Shown: positions 47,148 to 56,399 of the stretch, piece by piece
How positions within the stretch are numbered: position 1 is the first letter of the stretch
Layout: every line of letters starts with the position of its first letter
Origin: Coriobacteriia bacterium
GTDB lineage: Bacteria; Actinomycetota; Coriobacteriia; Anaerosomatales; SLCP01
Reading direction: 5' to 3'
DNA: 64,000 nt
Assembly (NCBI GenBank): GCA_030603745.1
Contig: JAUVXE010000003.1
Coordinates: forward strand, 62,001 to 126,000
The notes under the pieces: generated by a model
The model's input: only the letters and a program-made list of their open reading frames with translations
Told to the model about the DNA's origin: nothing
The model's database searches: none
Translations under genes and position numbers: made by a program

Positions 47148-47247
47148 GCTCCGGGCGCGCGGGTGGATCGCGAGACGGGTTCTCTGACGCGGGCATGCAA
47201 GTACGAGCTCCGATTCCCCCACGATGAGCGTCTGCCGAGAGGGGAAG

Positions 47248-47964
47248 ATGAAGATGAGTGCCTCGACCCGAAACGATGCCAGGATGCAGAAGGCGGGAGG
47301 TGCGGCGGCGCTCTATCTCGCCTTCGCGTTGCTTGCCGCGATGCCGTACTTCCTGATCGTCGTCGACTACCCGAGCGCGACCACCGTTACGGCCAGGGTT
47401 GCGCTCATCCTTGAGAACTACGGCAGCATGTACGCCATGTACCTGGCCACCTACGTGGCGTTCGGCTTGGCGCTCGGCGTGCTGGCGCTCGCGCTGCACG
47501 ACAGGCTCAAAGACGGCGCGCCGACCGGGGCGCGCCTCGTCGCGACCGCGGGTCTGCTGTGGGCGGTCGCTCTCGTCGCGAGCGGGATGATCTTCACCTA
47601 CGGGATGACCACCATCGTGACGCTCGCGGACGGAGACCCCGAGCAGGCCCATCTCGCGTGGCAGGCGATCGAGCCGGTCGCACTGGCACTCGGTGGAGCC
47701 GGCGGGGAGGTCCTCGGCGGCCTGTGGGCGCTGCTGGTCGGTTCGGTGGCCGTGCGGTCGCATGCGCTGCCAAAGGCCCTCGCATGGCTCGGCGTAGCCA
47801 TCGGCGCACTCGGCATAGCCTCGGTTGTGCCCCCGCTGCACGATGCGGCGATCGCGTTCGGGCTTCTGCTGATCGTGTGGCTGGGTTGGCTTGGGGGGAC
47901 CCTGCTTGGCGCCAGGACCCCGAACATGGCCGGCGATCGCACGTTGCGCGCGGAGACGGCGTAG
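47248..47964 (+). CDS. DUF4386-like six-helix membrane protein
   Basis: 238 aa; ATG at 47248 with AGGGGAAG; a second ATG two codons later is possible. Six or seven helices, including AAALYLAFALLAAMPYFLIV, ARLVATAGLLWAVALVASG and LALGGAGGEVLGGLWALLVG. The general layout resembles DUF4386 proteins, but I am unsure of the family. It stands alone between leuD and the CapD-like gene and shows no catalytic motif. Confidence 0.75.
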   Translation: MKMSASTRNDARMQKAGGAAALYLAFALLAAMPYFLIVVDYPSATTVTARVALILENYGSMYAMYLATYVAFGLALGVLALALHDRLKDGAPTGARLVATAGLLWAVALVASGMIFTYGMTTIVTLADGDPEQAHLAWQAIEPVALALGGAGGEVLGGLWALLVGSVAVRSHALPKALAWLGVAIGALGIASVVPPLHDAAIAFGLLLIVWLGWLGGTLLGARTPNMAGDRTLRAETA

Positions 47965-48044
47965 CCGCCGGCTGACGCCAGGCCCGGCTTCCTCGCGGGC
48001 GTCGCCGAATCAGCCGCTGGCGGCGTCACGGCACTCGCGACCGC

Positions 48045-49901
48045 TCAGCCCCGCGACCGCTCGGCGTAGCCGGGGTCGAGGCGCTCGATCGCGGCGGCGA
48101 CCGCGCCCGCGTCTCCCGCGTGCGCCGCGGTCACGAGCGCGTCGATCTCCTCGGCGAGGCCAGGACCGGGGACCCGCACCCGGTCGACGCGCAGGACCTT
48201 CTCGCGACCCGTCGGCAGCAGTTCCTCATGCTCGCCCACGAGCGCCTCATGCAGCTTCTCGCCGGGGCGCAGGCCGGTGAACTCGATCTCGGCCGGGATC
48301 CCTGAGAGCGCGATCATCTTGCGGGCGAGGTCGACGATCTTGACCGGCTCGCCCATCTCGAGCACGAACACGTCGCCTGAGCGGCCTATCGCCTGGGCCT
48401 GGAGCACGAGCCGCGCGGCCTCCGGGATCGTCATGAAGTAGCGGGTGACCTCGGCGTGGGTGACGGTCAGCGGGCCTCCTCGGCGGAGCTGTTCCTCGAA
48501 GACCGGCACCACCGACCCCCGGCTGCCGAGCACGTTGCCAAAGCGCACCGCCATCGCTGTGAGCGAGCCATCGCGGGCCGCGTCGAGCATGACGAGCTCG
48601 GCGAGCGACTTGGTGAGGCCCATCATGTTCACCGGCGCGACCGCCTTGTCGGTCGAGATGAGCACGAAGCGCCCCGCGCCGTGGCGCGCGGCGGCGGCGA
48701 TGACAGCCCGGGTGCCGCCCACGTTGGTCTTGACCGCCTCGGCGGGGGCGAGCTCCATGAGCGGCACGTGCTTGTAGGCGGCCGCGTGGAGCACCACGTC
48801 GGGTCGGTGCGTGGCGAAGACCGCGTCGAGCGCGGCGGCGTCGCGGATGTCGCAGACCGCCACGCGGGCGACGCCCGGCGTGACGCGTTCGAGTTCGAGC
48901 GCGAGCTCGTAGAGACGCGACTCGTCGACATCGAGCAGCACGAGCCCCCGTGCGCCGAGGGCCGCCACCTGGCGGGCGAGCTCCGCGCCGATCGAGCCCG
49001 CGGCGCCGGTGACGAGCACCGTCGTGCCGGCGATCGTCGCGCGCACCTGCTCGACGTCGATGGGCGTCAACTCCCTGCCGAGGAGGTCCTCGACCTCGAT
49101 CGGCCGCAGGTCGCGCAGGCTGACCGACCCGCGCGCCGTGAGCAGCTGCGGCATCACGCGCGTGGCGACCCGGGCGTCGGCGGCGGCGTTGAGGATGCGC
49201 CGCACGGTCTCCTGGGGCGCCGAGGGCATCGCGACGATGACCTCCTGCACGCCGGCCTCCTCCACCACGCGCCCGAGCTCCGCGGTCCCGCCGAGCACCG
49301 GCACGCCGTTGATGGTGCGGCCGTGCATCGCGGTGTCGTCGTCGAGGAACCCGATGACCACCATCGCGAGGTCGGGGTGTGCCTGGATCTCGCGCAGAAG
49401 CAGCGGTCCCGCGCTGCCCGCGCCCACGATCAGCACGCGCTGGCGGTCGCCCGGGCGCACCGCGTGCAGGTGCAGGAACACGCGAACCGCCACGCGCACG
49501 CCCGCCGCTCCCACGAACACGAGCACGCTCTGGATGAACAGCACGCCGAGGGGCACCGGTCGCATGAGGTCCTCCATCGGCATGAGCAGGTTCACGCCGA
49601 GGAGCAGGGCCGACCCGATCGCGGTCGCCGCGAACACGCGCAGCAGCGCGTCGAGGCCCACGTAGCGCAGCACGATCTGGTAGAGGCCGAACAGGCCGAA
49701 GAGGACGAGGTAGACGGCAACGCTCGCGGCGGCGACGTGCGGCATCCAACGGCCGAAGAACGGCGGCACCACGCCGTCGAAGCGGGCGTAGTACGCCGCG
49801 ACGGTCATGGCGACCACGATCGCGCCGTCGAGCGCCACGAGCATGGGGTTCGTGAGGCGACCGGCCTGACGCACCTGGTCGATGACGTTCGCGCGGTTCA
49901 C
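48045..49901 (-). CDS. CapD/FlaA1-type nucleotide-sugar 4,6-dehydratase (membrane-anchored long form)
   Basis: 618 aa. I chose the GTG at 49901 (GGAG 5 nt upstream); a TTG 12 nt earlier is an alternative. Four N-terminal helices (about 18-140), a CoA-binding-like Rossmann domain (about 155-270, VLIVGAGSAGPLLLREI), then the SDR domain (about 300-590) with VLVTGAAGSIGAELARQ, HAAAYKHVPLMELAP, STDKAVAPVNMMGLTKS and GDVFVLEMGEPVKI. These are typical of WbpM/PglF-type UDP-GlcNAc 4,6-dehydratases, which start the route to bacillosamine or QuiNAc. It probably supplies an amino sugar for the first residue of the repeat unit. Confidence 0.9.
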   Translation of the reverse strand: MNRANVIDQVRQAGRLTNPMLVALDGAIVVAMTVAAYYARFDGVVPPFFGRWMPHVAAASVAVYLVLFGLFGLYQIVLRYVGLDALLRVFAATAIGSALLLGVNLLMPMEDLMRPVPLGVLFIQSVLVFVGAAGVRVAVRVFLHLHAVRPGDRQRVLIVGAGSAGPLLLREIQAHPDLAMVVIGFLDDDTAMHGRTINGVPVLGGTAELGRVVEEAGVQEVIVAMPSAPQETVRRILNAAADARVATRVMPQLLTARGSVSLRDLRPIEVEDLLGRELTPIDVEQVRATIAGTTVLVTGAAGSIGAELARQVAALGARGLVLLDVDESRLYELALELERVTPGVARVAVCDIRDAAALDAVFATHRPDVVLHAAAYKHVPLMELAPAEAVKTNVGGTRAVIAAAARHGAGRFVLISTDKAVAPVNMMGLTKSLAELVMLDAARDGSLTAMAVRFGNVLGSRGSVVPVFEEQLRRGGPLTVTHAEVTRYFMTIPEAARLVLQAQAIGRSGDVFVLEMGEPVKIVDLARKMIALSGIPAEIEFTGLRPGEKLHEALVGEHEELLPTGREKVLRVDRVRVPGPGLAEEIDALVTAAHAGDAGAVAAAIERLDPGYAERSRG

Positions 49902-49975
49902 TCGGCGCTCCAAGCCCTCAGGGAACGGGCAGGTCAGAAGGTGCGCCCATCATACCACCCGGGCACGGTCGCCGG

Positions 49976-51136
49976 TCAGCGCGCCCCGCGCCCCGCTCGC
50001 GCCTCGTCGTAGAGGTCCGCATACGCGCCGAGGACGTCGGCGAGCGCGAACCGCTCGCGCGCCCGCTCCCGCGCCACGGTGCCTCGTCGGCGGGCCTCGG
50101 CGGGATCGTCCGCCGCGCGGTCGATCGCCTCGGCGAGGGCGGCGACGTCGTGCTTGGGGACGATCCAGCCGGCCTCGTCGTCGCCCACCGCGTCGACGAT
50201 GCCCCGGGTCCGCGTGCCGATCACGGGGCGCCCCATCGACATCGCCTCGAGCACGGAGCGGGGAAGACCTTCTCGCGCCGAGACGAGCGTGAGCGCGTCG
50301 CCTGCCGCGAGCAGCGCGGGGATGTCGCGCCGGAAGCCCGCGAAGCGCACGCGGTCCTCAAGCCCGAGCGCGACCACCCGCTCACGGACCTCGTCTTCAA
50401 GCGGGCCGGCGCCCGCGAGGACCACGATGACGCGGTCGTCCTCCACCCGCGCGAGCGCCTCGAGCAGATGGCCGTGGCGCTTGACCGGCGAGAACTCGGC
50501 GACCATGACGAGCATGAACGCGTCGGGCGAGACCTCGAGCCCCGCGCGTACCGCGGCGCGCTCCTCGGCGGACACCGAGGCCGGGTCGTAGCGCTCGACG
50601 TCGACACCGATGCCCGGGATGAGCCGGACGCGCTCAGGCGCGATGCCCCGAAAGGCGCGCGCCGCGCGGAAGTCCTCCTCGTTGATGGTGACGAGGAAGT
50701 CGGTCCACGGCGCCGCGCGCCGCTCCATTCCGGAGAAGACGGCATGGCCGGCGCGCGACTGCCCCTCGTAGAAGTGGAAGCCGTGCGCGGTGTAGATGAT
50801 CGCGGGGCGTTCGGCCGGGGGCAGCGAGCGCAGCGCGAACCGGGTCACGAACGCCGCGATGGGCGTGTGCACGTGCACGACGTCGTAGCCGCCCTCGATC
50901 ACGATCCGCCGCACGCGGGCCCACGTGTCGAAGTGGTCGCTCACGGCGAGCGGGTTGCGGCTCCAGGTGATGTCGTAGAGCGTGTCGAACGAGCCGAGGA
51001 TCGCCGGATAGCGCGTCGCGTCCTTGGTGAGCGCGTCGATGCGCCAGCCCTTCGCCCGGAAGTGCTCGGCGAAGGGGAGCAGGAACGCCTCGAGCGTGAT
51101 GGGCACGGTTGTCACGAACAGCGCTGATGGGCTCAT
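49976..51136 (-). CDS. Glycosyltransferase family 4 (GT-B)
   Basis: 386 aa from the ATG at 51136. ALFVTTVPITLEAFLLPFAE at the N terminus, VVHVHTPIAAFVTRFALR and YTAHGFHFYEG, a combination seen in CapM/PglA-like transferases; the C-terminal EGLPRSVLEAMSMGRPVIGT carries EX7E. PglA-like enzymes add a second sugar to lipid-linked bacillosamine, which would fit the adjacent CapD-like dehydratase. This assignment is inferred. Confidence 0.87.
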   Translation of the reverse strand: MSPSALFVTTVPITLEAFLLPFAEHFRAKGWRIDALTKDATRYPAILGSFDTLYDITWSRNPLAVSDHFDTWARVRRIVIEGGYDVVHVHTPIAAFVTRFALRSLPPAERPAIIYTAHGFHFYEGQSRAGHAVFSGMERRAAPWTDFLVTINEEDFRAARAFRGIAPERVRLIPGIGVDVERYDPASVSAEERAAVRAGLEVSPDAFMLVMVAEFSPVKRHGHLLEALARVEDDRVIVVLAGAGPLEDEVRERVVALGLEDRVRFAGFRRDIPALLAAGDALTLVSAREGLPRSVLEAMSMGRPVIGTRTRGIVDAVGDDEAGWIVPKHDVAALAEAIDRAADDPAEARRRGTVARERARERFALADVLGAYADLYDEARAGRGAR

Positions 51137-51241
51137 GCGCCGATGGTACCGCACGGGCGCTCGTGTACCATACTCGGTGCGTGGCGTGCGCGTGCGCGCC
51201 CCACCCGCGCGCCCCTGCCCGATGTCGTGTCCGGAGGCCGG

Positions 51242-52030
51242 ATGCCCGTCCAGGAACACCCGCTCTTCTCGGTGATCGTGGCGTGTCTCGATGCCGAGGA
51301 GCACCTCGCCGGAGCCCTCGACTCCGTGCTCGGGCAGTCTTTCGGCGAGTTCGAGCTGATCGTCGTCGACGGCGGCTCGAAGGACCGCACCCTCGAGATC
51401 GTCGCCGCCTACGGGGCGCGGTTCGCCGGACGGATGCGCTGGACCTCCGAGCCCGACGAGGGCCTCTATCACGCTATGAACAAGGGCCTTGCCGCCGCGC
51501 GCGGCGAGTACGTGGTCTACCTCGGCGCCGATGACCGGATGGCGCCGGGCGCGCTCGAGGTCGTGGCAGAGGCGATCGAGCGCCATGACCGTCCCGATCT
51601 GGTGTGTGGAGCGACGGAGGTCGTGGGCGCCGCCCGGCCCTGGCGCGAGCCCGCGCGCTCGTACCGCACCGGCCGCGGCCTGCCCAAGCGCGCGCCGGCC
51701 CGTCACCAGTCGATCTACGCGGCAACCGAGGCACTCCGCAGGGCAGGGGGCTTCGATCTCCGCTATCGGATCGCCGCCGACTATGACCTGTATCTGAAGG
51801 TGGTCGAGTTCGACGCCGAGGAGATCCTCGTCGAGGCGGCACTCTCGGAGTTCCGCCTCGGAGGCGTCAGCTCGATGAACGCCGGTGCGACTGCGCGAGA
51901 GTATCGGGACATCCGGGTGGCACACGGGGCGAGTCGGGTCTGGCAGCATATCGTCATGGCTCGGGCCCTGCTGGCCGCCTGGCTGGTCGGTCGAGTTCGC
52001 GGGGTGGATCGTGCGCGCAGGGAGGCTTGA
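51242..52030 (+). CDS. Glycosyltransferase family 2 (GT-A)
   Basis: 262 aa; ATG at 51242 with GGAGG at 5 nt. FSVIVACLDAEEHLAGALDS, VDGGSKDRTLEIVAAYG, EPDEGLYHAMNKGLAAA and YLGADDRMAPG (metal site) are typical of WcaE/PssE-type transferases. It is similar in layout to the GT2 at 23852. The stop shares a base with the next start. Confidence 0.88.
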   Translation: MPVQEHPLFSVIVACLDAEEHLAGALDSVLGQSFGEFELIVVDGGSKDRTLEIVAAYGARFAGRMRWTSEPDEGLYHAMNKGLAAARGEYVVYLGADDRMAPGALEVVAEAIERHDRPDLVCGATEVVGAARPWREPARSYRTGRGLPKRAPARHQSIYAATEALRRAGGFDLRYRIAADYDLYLKVVEFDAEEILVEAALSEFRLGGVSSMNAGATAREYRDIRVAHGASRVWQHIVMARALLAAWLVGRVRGVDRARREA

Positions 52031-53196
52031 TGAACGGCACACGCGATGACCGCCGCCTGAGGGTGCTCGTCGTCTCGCTCGGCCGCCATGGCGGCGTGAC
52101 CCAGTACGGCCTCTCGATGGGCAGAGCACTCGCTGCGCAGGCGGAGATGGCGGTCGTGTATTCGTCGGCCGCCGAGAACGCCGAGGAGTGGCCTCTGCTG
52201 GGCGTGCCGCACTTGCCGGTCGACACGTTCTCGACGGTTCCCGGCATGCTTCTCTCGTTGCTGTCGGTGCGTCGTTTCGCTCGTATCCGGCGGTTCGCGA
52301 AGGCGTTCGCTCCGGACGTCATCTACTACCCGGGTGGTCATGCGTGGAAGCCGGTGCTCGACTTCGTGCTGCCTCGTCGTGCACAGACCGTACTCACGGT
52401 TCACGATCCCGAGCTTCACGCCGGTGAGGATTCCGTACTGCATCGGTTGCTCGATCGGGTGAACCGACTCCGCGTCCATGGCTATGTGCTCCTGAACGAG
52501 ATCCAGCGGCAGCCGTTCATCGATCGGCTGCGCATCGATCCCGGACGCGTCACGGTCGTGCCGCACGGGGTGCTCGACGATTTCCAGCGCGTCGAGGCAT
52601 CGCTTCTTGGTTCGCCGGACACCGCCAGGCTGACCGACTTCGCCGGTGAGTACCTGCTGTTCGTCGGGCGAATCCGGCCGTACAAGGGCCTGTCGATCCT
52701 GCTGAAGGCGTATCGCGAGGTCGCGAAGACACACGACGTGCCGCTCGTGGTCGCGGGCAGCGGGGAGCTGTCTTCCGAAGAGTACTCGTTGCTCAAGGAC
52801 CTCGCCGCACGTCCGGTGTATCTGGTGAACCGGTGGCTCGACTCCGGGGAGATCGCCGCGCTGACCACGTCTGCGCGATTCGTCGTGCTTCCCTATACGT
52901 CGGCGACCCAGTCGGGAGTGATCCCGCTCGCCTCGGCGTTCGGCGTGCCTGCGATCGCTTCGAGTGCCGGCGGAATCGCCGAGCAGGTGGTCGACGAGCG
53001 GACAGGGTTCCTGGTGCCGGCGGGGGACGTCGAGGCGCTCACGCAGGTTCTTGAGCGGGCGATATCCCTGGACGAGGAGTCGTACCGGCGAATGTCTGAG
53101 AGGTGCGCGGAGCACGCGCGCGACAACTGGGGGTGGGAAGCGCTCGCCGCGAGGGTGCTGGACTTCTCCGCCTCGCTGCCGTCTCCTCGGCGCTGA
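52030..53196 (+). CDS. Glycosyltransferase family 4 (GT-B)
   Basis: 388 aa; ATG at 52030 with GGAGG 4 nt upstream, sharing the A of the previous stop codon (TGATG). VLVVSLGRHGGVTQYGLSMG, LTVHDPELHAGEDSVL, LLFVGRIRPYKGLSILLKAY and LPYTSATQSGVIPLASAFGV. The last replaces the usual EX7E region with a glutamine/serine-rich variant. It completes a two-gene operon at the edge of the polysaccharide locus. Confidence 0.87.
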   Translation: MNGTRDDRRLRVLVVSLGRHGGVTQYGLSMGRALAAQAEMAVVYSSAAENAEEWPLLGVPHLPVDTFSTVPGMLLSLLSVRRFARIRRFAKAFAPDVIYYPGGHAWKPVLDFVLPRRAQTVLTVHDPELHAGEDSVLHRLLDRVNRLRVHGYVLLNEIQRQPFIDRLRIDPGRVTVVPHGVLDDFQRVEASLLGSPDTARLTDFAGEYLLFVGRIRPYKGLSILLKAYREVAKTHDVPLVVAGSGELSSEEYSLLKDLAARPVYLVNRWLDSGEIAALTTSARFVVLPYTSATQSGVIPLASAFGVPAIASSAGGIAEQVVDERTGFLVPAGDVEALTQVLERAISLDEESYRRMSERCAEHARDNWGWEALAARVLDFSASLPSPRR

Positions 53197-53205
53197 CCCC
53201 GCCTG

Positions 53206-53848
53206 CTACCTGCGCCGCCCCACGAGCGCGTCGACCGCGGCGGCCACCTGCTCAGGCGTGAGGCCGAGCTCTCGCGCCGTGCGACGGAACTCGGCTGCCA
53301 GCGCGAGCTCCGGGCCCTCGGCGACGCGAGCCGGGTCCCCGGCGCGCCAGAGGTGCCGCAGGTCGGCGAAGAGCCGGACCGGTGGAGCGCCAGCGCCCGC
53401 GATGCGCGAGGTCACCGGAGTACGTACGAATCCACGCTTCTCGTAGAAGCGGGCAGCCTCGGGTCTTGAGTCTACGAGGATGCCGACGCATCCGACCCGT
53501 GCGCGCATCTCGGATGCGATCGTCAGCAGGGCGTGCAGCATCACGGTGCCTATCCCGGTGCCCCTGACTGTTCGCGTCGACCCCCAGGCGAGCCAGTCGC
53601 AGGATCGGGGCCGGGTACGATGGTAGACGCTCTCTCGGATCGGGCGGTAGGTCTGCCGGACGCGATTGGCCGGCAGCTGCCGTGAAGTAGGCGATGATCG
53701 CATCTTCGGCGAGCGCGATGTACGTGACGCCTATGTGGTGGCGGAACTGGTTCTGCCCCGCGTAGCGATGGAAGAACTCATCGATGTCGGACTGACCGGA
53801 ACGGAAGAGGTCTCGCCGGTCTTCCGCACGGAGCGCCCTAATCTCCAT
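53206..53848 (-). pseudogene. GNAT acetyltransferase toxin, frameshifted
   Basis: From the ATG at 53848 (MEIRALRAEDRRDLF) the frame encodes FFHRYAGQNQFRHHIGVTYI and LPSYPAPILRLARLGVDAN, typical of TacT/AtaT-like GNAT toxins, which acetylate the amino group of charged tRNAs. The matching second half (GTVMLHALLTIASEMRARVG, ARFYEKRGFV) lies in another frame ending at 53206. Removing one base from the C4 run at 53561-53564 (GGGG on the coding strand) restores the acetyl-CoA motif QGTGIGTVML and one 213-codon frame. So the toxin is inactive or the base is a sequencing error. The restored protein carries a helical extension of about 50 residues beyond the usual end. Confidence 0.85.
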
Positions 53849-54209
53849 CGACACCCTCATCCTCTGCGGCCAGTTGACCGAGACCAAGCTTCTCCTCGAA
53901 AGACTTGCCGTCGGTGCGGATGAACTCGTAGTAGTCCTTCCATCCCTGGACGAGCGCCGGGCTCGGCTCCCGCTCGGTCTCGATCATCTCCCACATCGTT
54001 TGCCAGCCCTCGGGGGTCATGACGACGTCGGTCTCGATGATGTACTGCGCCGGGATCTCGTCGATCGCTGCGAGGTGACGCTGGAGCGCCTCCTCGATGA
54101 CGCGGTTCTTCTTCAGGCCGGTCGCCTCGACGTAGCGGTCGAGCGCGGCCTTGGTCTCCTCGGCGATGAACGCCGAGATCTGCACCTGCTTGCGTGCGTA
54201 CGACATCAT
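53838..54209 (-). CDS. Ribbon-helix-helix antitoxin of the GNAT toxin pair
   Basis: 123 aa from the first of two tandem ATGs (54209), with AGGAGG 6 nt upstream. RHH DNA-binding region VQISAFIAEETKAALDRYVE and KKNRVIEEALQRHLAAID (about 8-50). The C-terminal about 70 residues (PEGWQTMWEMIETE, DYYEFIRTDGKSFEEKLGLG) should wrap and neutralise the GNAT toxin. It overlaps the toxin start by 11 nt, the standard antitoxin-first order. The frame is intact although the toxin is broken. Confidence 0.85.
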   Translation of the reverse strand: MMSYARKQVQISAFIAEETKAALDRYVEATGLKKNRVIEEALQRHLAAIDEIPAQYIIETDVVMTPEGWQTMWEMIETEREPSPALVQGWKDYYEFIRTDGKSFEEKLGLGQLAAEDEGVDGD

Positions 54210-54260
54210 CTCCACCTCCTCGGCAAGAATACTAAGAAAATGTAGAGCGGTCGAGTGCAG

Positions 54261-54266
54261 TACACT
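54261..54266 (+). promoter_or_regulatory. -10 element TACACT of leuB
   Basis: TACACT 75 nt upstream of the leuB start, in the 131-bp region divergent from the antitoxin. The same hexamer precedes ilvE (56347), the TPR operon (6864) and manC (18648). Confidence 0.45.
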
Positions 54267-54340
54267 GTCGCACACGCTCGGTGCGCCGGGCGCAGGACGC
54301 ACGACGCACGCGCACGCGACACTCCGAGGGAGGACCCACG

Positions 54341-55456
54341 TTGAGCACGACATACCGCATCTGCCTGCTGCCGGGAGACGGCATCGGCCCGGAGATCACC
54401 GCCGAGGCGGTCAAGGTCCTGAACGCGATCGGCGAGCGGGAGGGCGTGACCTTCGAGTTCGCCGAGGCGCTTCTTGGCGGGATCGCGATCGACGAGACCG
54501 GCACCGCGTTGCCGGAATCGACGCTCGAAGCCGCGCACGCGGCCGACGCGGTCCTGCTCGCCGCCATCGGCGGGCCCAGGTGGGACACGACCGACCCCGA
54601 GAAGCCGCGCCCGGAGCAGGGGCTCCTCGGCATACGAAAGGCACTGGGGCTCTACGCGAACCTTCGGCCGGTGAAGCTCTTCCCGGCGCTCGTGGGCGCC
54701 TCGACCTTGAAGCCTGAAGCGCTCGAGGGCGTCGACATGCTGATCGTGCGCGAGCTCACCGGTGGGCTCTACTTCGGCGAGAGTGGGCGCGAGTACGACG
54801 TGGCCGGGGCGGGACGCGACGGAGCGGCTGGCCAGCGCGCGTACGACACGATGGAGTACCGCGAGTTCGAGGTCGAGCGCATCGCGCGCACGGCGTTCGA
54901 GGCGGCGCGCGTGAGGCGGGGGAGGGTGCACTCGGTCGACAAGGCCAACGTGCTCGAGTCGAGCCGGATGTGGCGCGAGGTCGTCCACGCCCTGCACGCC
55001 GAGGAGTTCGCGGATGTCGAGCTCCTCGACCAGCTCGTGGACAACACGGCGATGCAGCTGATCCGCTGGCCCGCGCAGTTCGACGTGGTCGTGACCGAGA
55101 ACATGTTCGGCGACATCCTCTCCGACGAGGCGTCGATGCTCACCGGGTCGCTCGGCATGCTCGCGAGCGCCTCGCTCGGCGACGGCACCGCGCTCTACGA
55201 GCCGAGCCATGGCAGCGCGCCCGACATCGCGGGGCAGGGGATCGCCAACCCGCTCGCGATGCTGCTCTCGGTCGAGATGATGCTGCGCTACAGCTTCGAG
55301 CTGCACTCCGCCGCCGACGAGCTCGCCGCCGCCATCGAGGGCGTGCTCGACGAGGGCTGGCGCACGCGCGATATCGCCGACGAGTCGACGCTGCCGCAGA
55401 AGACGGTGGGCACCGCGGCGATGGGCGACCTCGTGGTCGAGCGGCTCGGCGGCTGA
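54341..55456 (+). CDS. leuB: 3-isopropylmalate dehydrogenase
   Basis: Oxidative decarboxylation of 3-isopropylmalate; also acts on erythro-3-methylmalate in the citramalate pathway. 371 aa from a TTG at 54341 with GGGAGG 7 nt upstream; the frame is open further 5', but that has no ribosome site. [43 protein letters not shown] (substrate-binding arginines), [47 protein letters not shown] and [14 protein letters not shown] are all present. The length is normal. Confidence 0.95.
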   Translation: MSTTYRICLLPGDGIGPEITAEAVKVLNAIGEREGVTFEFAEALLGGIAIDETGTALPESTLEAAHAADAVLLAAIGGPRWDTTDPEKPRPEQGLLGIRKALGLYANLRPVKLFPALVGASTLKPEALEGVDMLIVRELTGGLYFGESGREYDVAGAGRDGAAGQRAYDTMEYREFEVERIARTAFEAARVRRGRVHSVDKANVLESSRMWREVVHALHAEEFADVELLDQLVDNTAMQLIRWPAQFDVVVTENMFGDILSDEASMLTGSLGMLASASLGDGTALYEPSHGSAPDIAGQGIANPLAMLLSVEMMLRYSFELHSAADELAAAIEGVLDEGWRTRDIADESTLPQKTVGTAAMGDLVVERLGG

Positions 55457-55493
55457 GAGCCCGGGACGCAGGCTGAGCCGACGGACCCGGCCG

Positions 55494-56255
55494 CTACGCC
55501 TCGGTCGTACCAGAGTTGCGGCGCTGCACGGTCACGATGAGCAGCACGAGCGCGGCCGCGATCACGGCGAGGACCCCGATGATCATCCACGGCACCGTCT
55601 CGTTCACGACCTCCTGCTCCACGATCGGGCGCACCTGCATCGTGAGGGCGATCCGGTCGCCCGCGACCACGTCGGCGCGCTCGAACGAGTGGTAGCGGTT
55701 GCCGTCGGGCTCGTCGGAGACCGCGACGGGCTCGGAGGACTCGAGCGCCTCGACGTCGGCGGGTAGCGCGACCGCCGCGAACACGTTGACCGCGTCGACC
55801 GGCGAGGTGAGATCGAAGCCGACCTCGTAGACGTCGCCGAGGTTGTCGACGAGCGTGCGCGACCCGGGGAAGGCGATCTCGGCAAGACCGATGCGCGACT
55901 GGGTGAGCGTGAACACGAGCGCGGGCGCCCCGTCGCGCTCCTCCAGCGTGAACTGCACCGGCAGGTTCTCCCGGCCCTGGTCGCCAAAGAACTCGCCTAC
56001 CCACAGCACGTTCGCGCCTTCGGGCGCGGGCAGCACCATCTCGACCGGGAGCGGCACGTCTTCGGCCACGCGGGCCGAGATGACGAGCGTGGGGTCGTCG
56101 GAGGCGGGCGACTCGTACATGAGCGCGATGCTCATCGCGGTGACCGGCGTGGCCGCGGCCTGCGCGGGAGCGCCGAACAGGGCGGCGAGGACCGCGGCGG
56201 CGAGCAGCAGCACGGCGAGCGCGGTCGTGCCGGCGCGAGTGGGTGCGAGGTGCAT
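55494..56255 (-). CDS. Secreted, C-terminally membrane-anchored protein of unknown function
   Basis: 253 aa; ATG at 56255 with GGAGG 7 nt upstream. Signal peptide about 1-38 (AVLLLAAAVLAALFGAPAQA), a beta-rich extracellular domain (about 40-210) with ISARVAEDVPLPVEMVLPAP and WVGEFFGDQGREN, one C-terminal helix (about 218-240, MIIGVLAVIAAALVLLI) and a short basic tail. No cysteines in the ectodomain and no enzyme motif. A minus-strand -10 TATACT lies at 56300-56305. Role unknown. Confidence 0.75.
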   Translation of the reverse strand: MHLAPTRAGTTALAVLLLAAAVLAALFGAPAQAAATPVTAMSIALMYESPASDDPTLVISARVAEDVPLPVEMVLPAPEGANVLWVGEFFGDQGRENLPVQFTLEERDGAPALVFTLTQSRIGLAEIAFPGSRTLVDNLGDVYEVGFDLTSPVDAVNVFAAVALPADVEALESSEPVAVSDEPDGNRYHSFERADVVAGDRIALTMQVRPIVEQEVVNETVPWMIIGVLAVIAAALVLLIVTVQRRNSGTTEA

Positions 56256-56346
56256 CGTGAGGCCTCCAAGGTGTGGCCGGGGGTTGGTTCGTCGGACACA
56301 GTATAGCGAAGCATCCGCCGAGGTTCCGCAGGGCGGCTCCCTCGCG

Positions 56347-56352
56347 TACACT
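56347..56352 (+). promoter_or_regulatory. -10 element TACACT of ilvE
   Basis: TACACT with a weak TTCCGC -35 at 56324-56329 (17-nt spacing), giving a 5' UTR of about 40 nt. Confidence 0.45.
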
Positions 56353-56399
56353 GGTACGCCACACACGGCGGCCGGGTCGCGGCGAAAGGGGTGCGGGAG

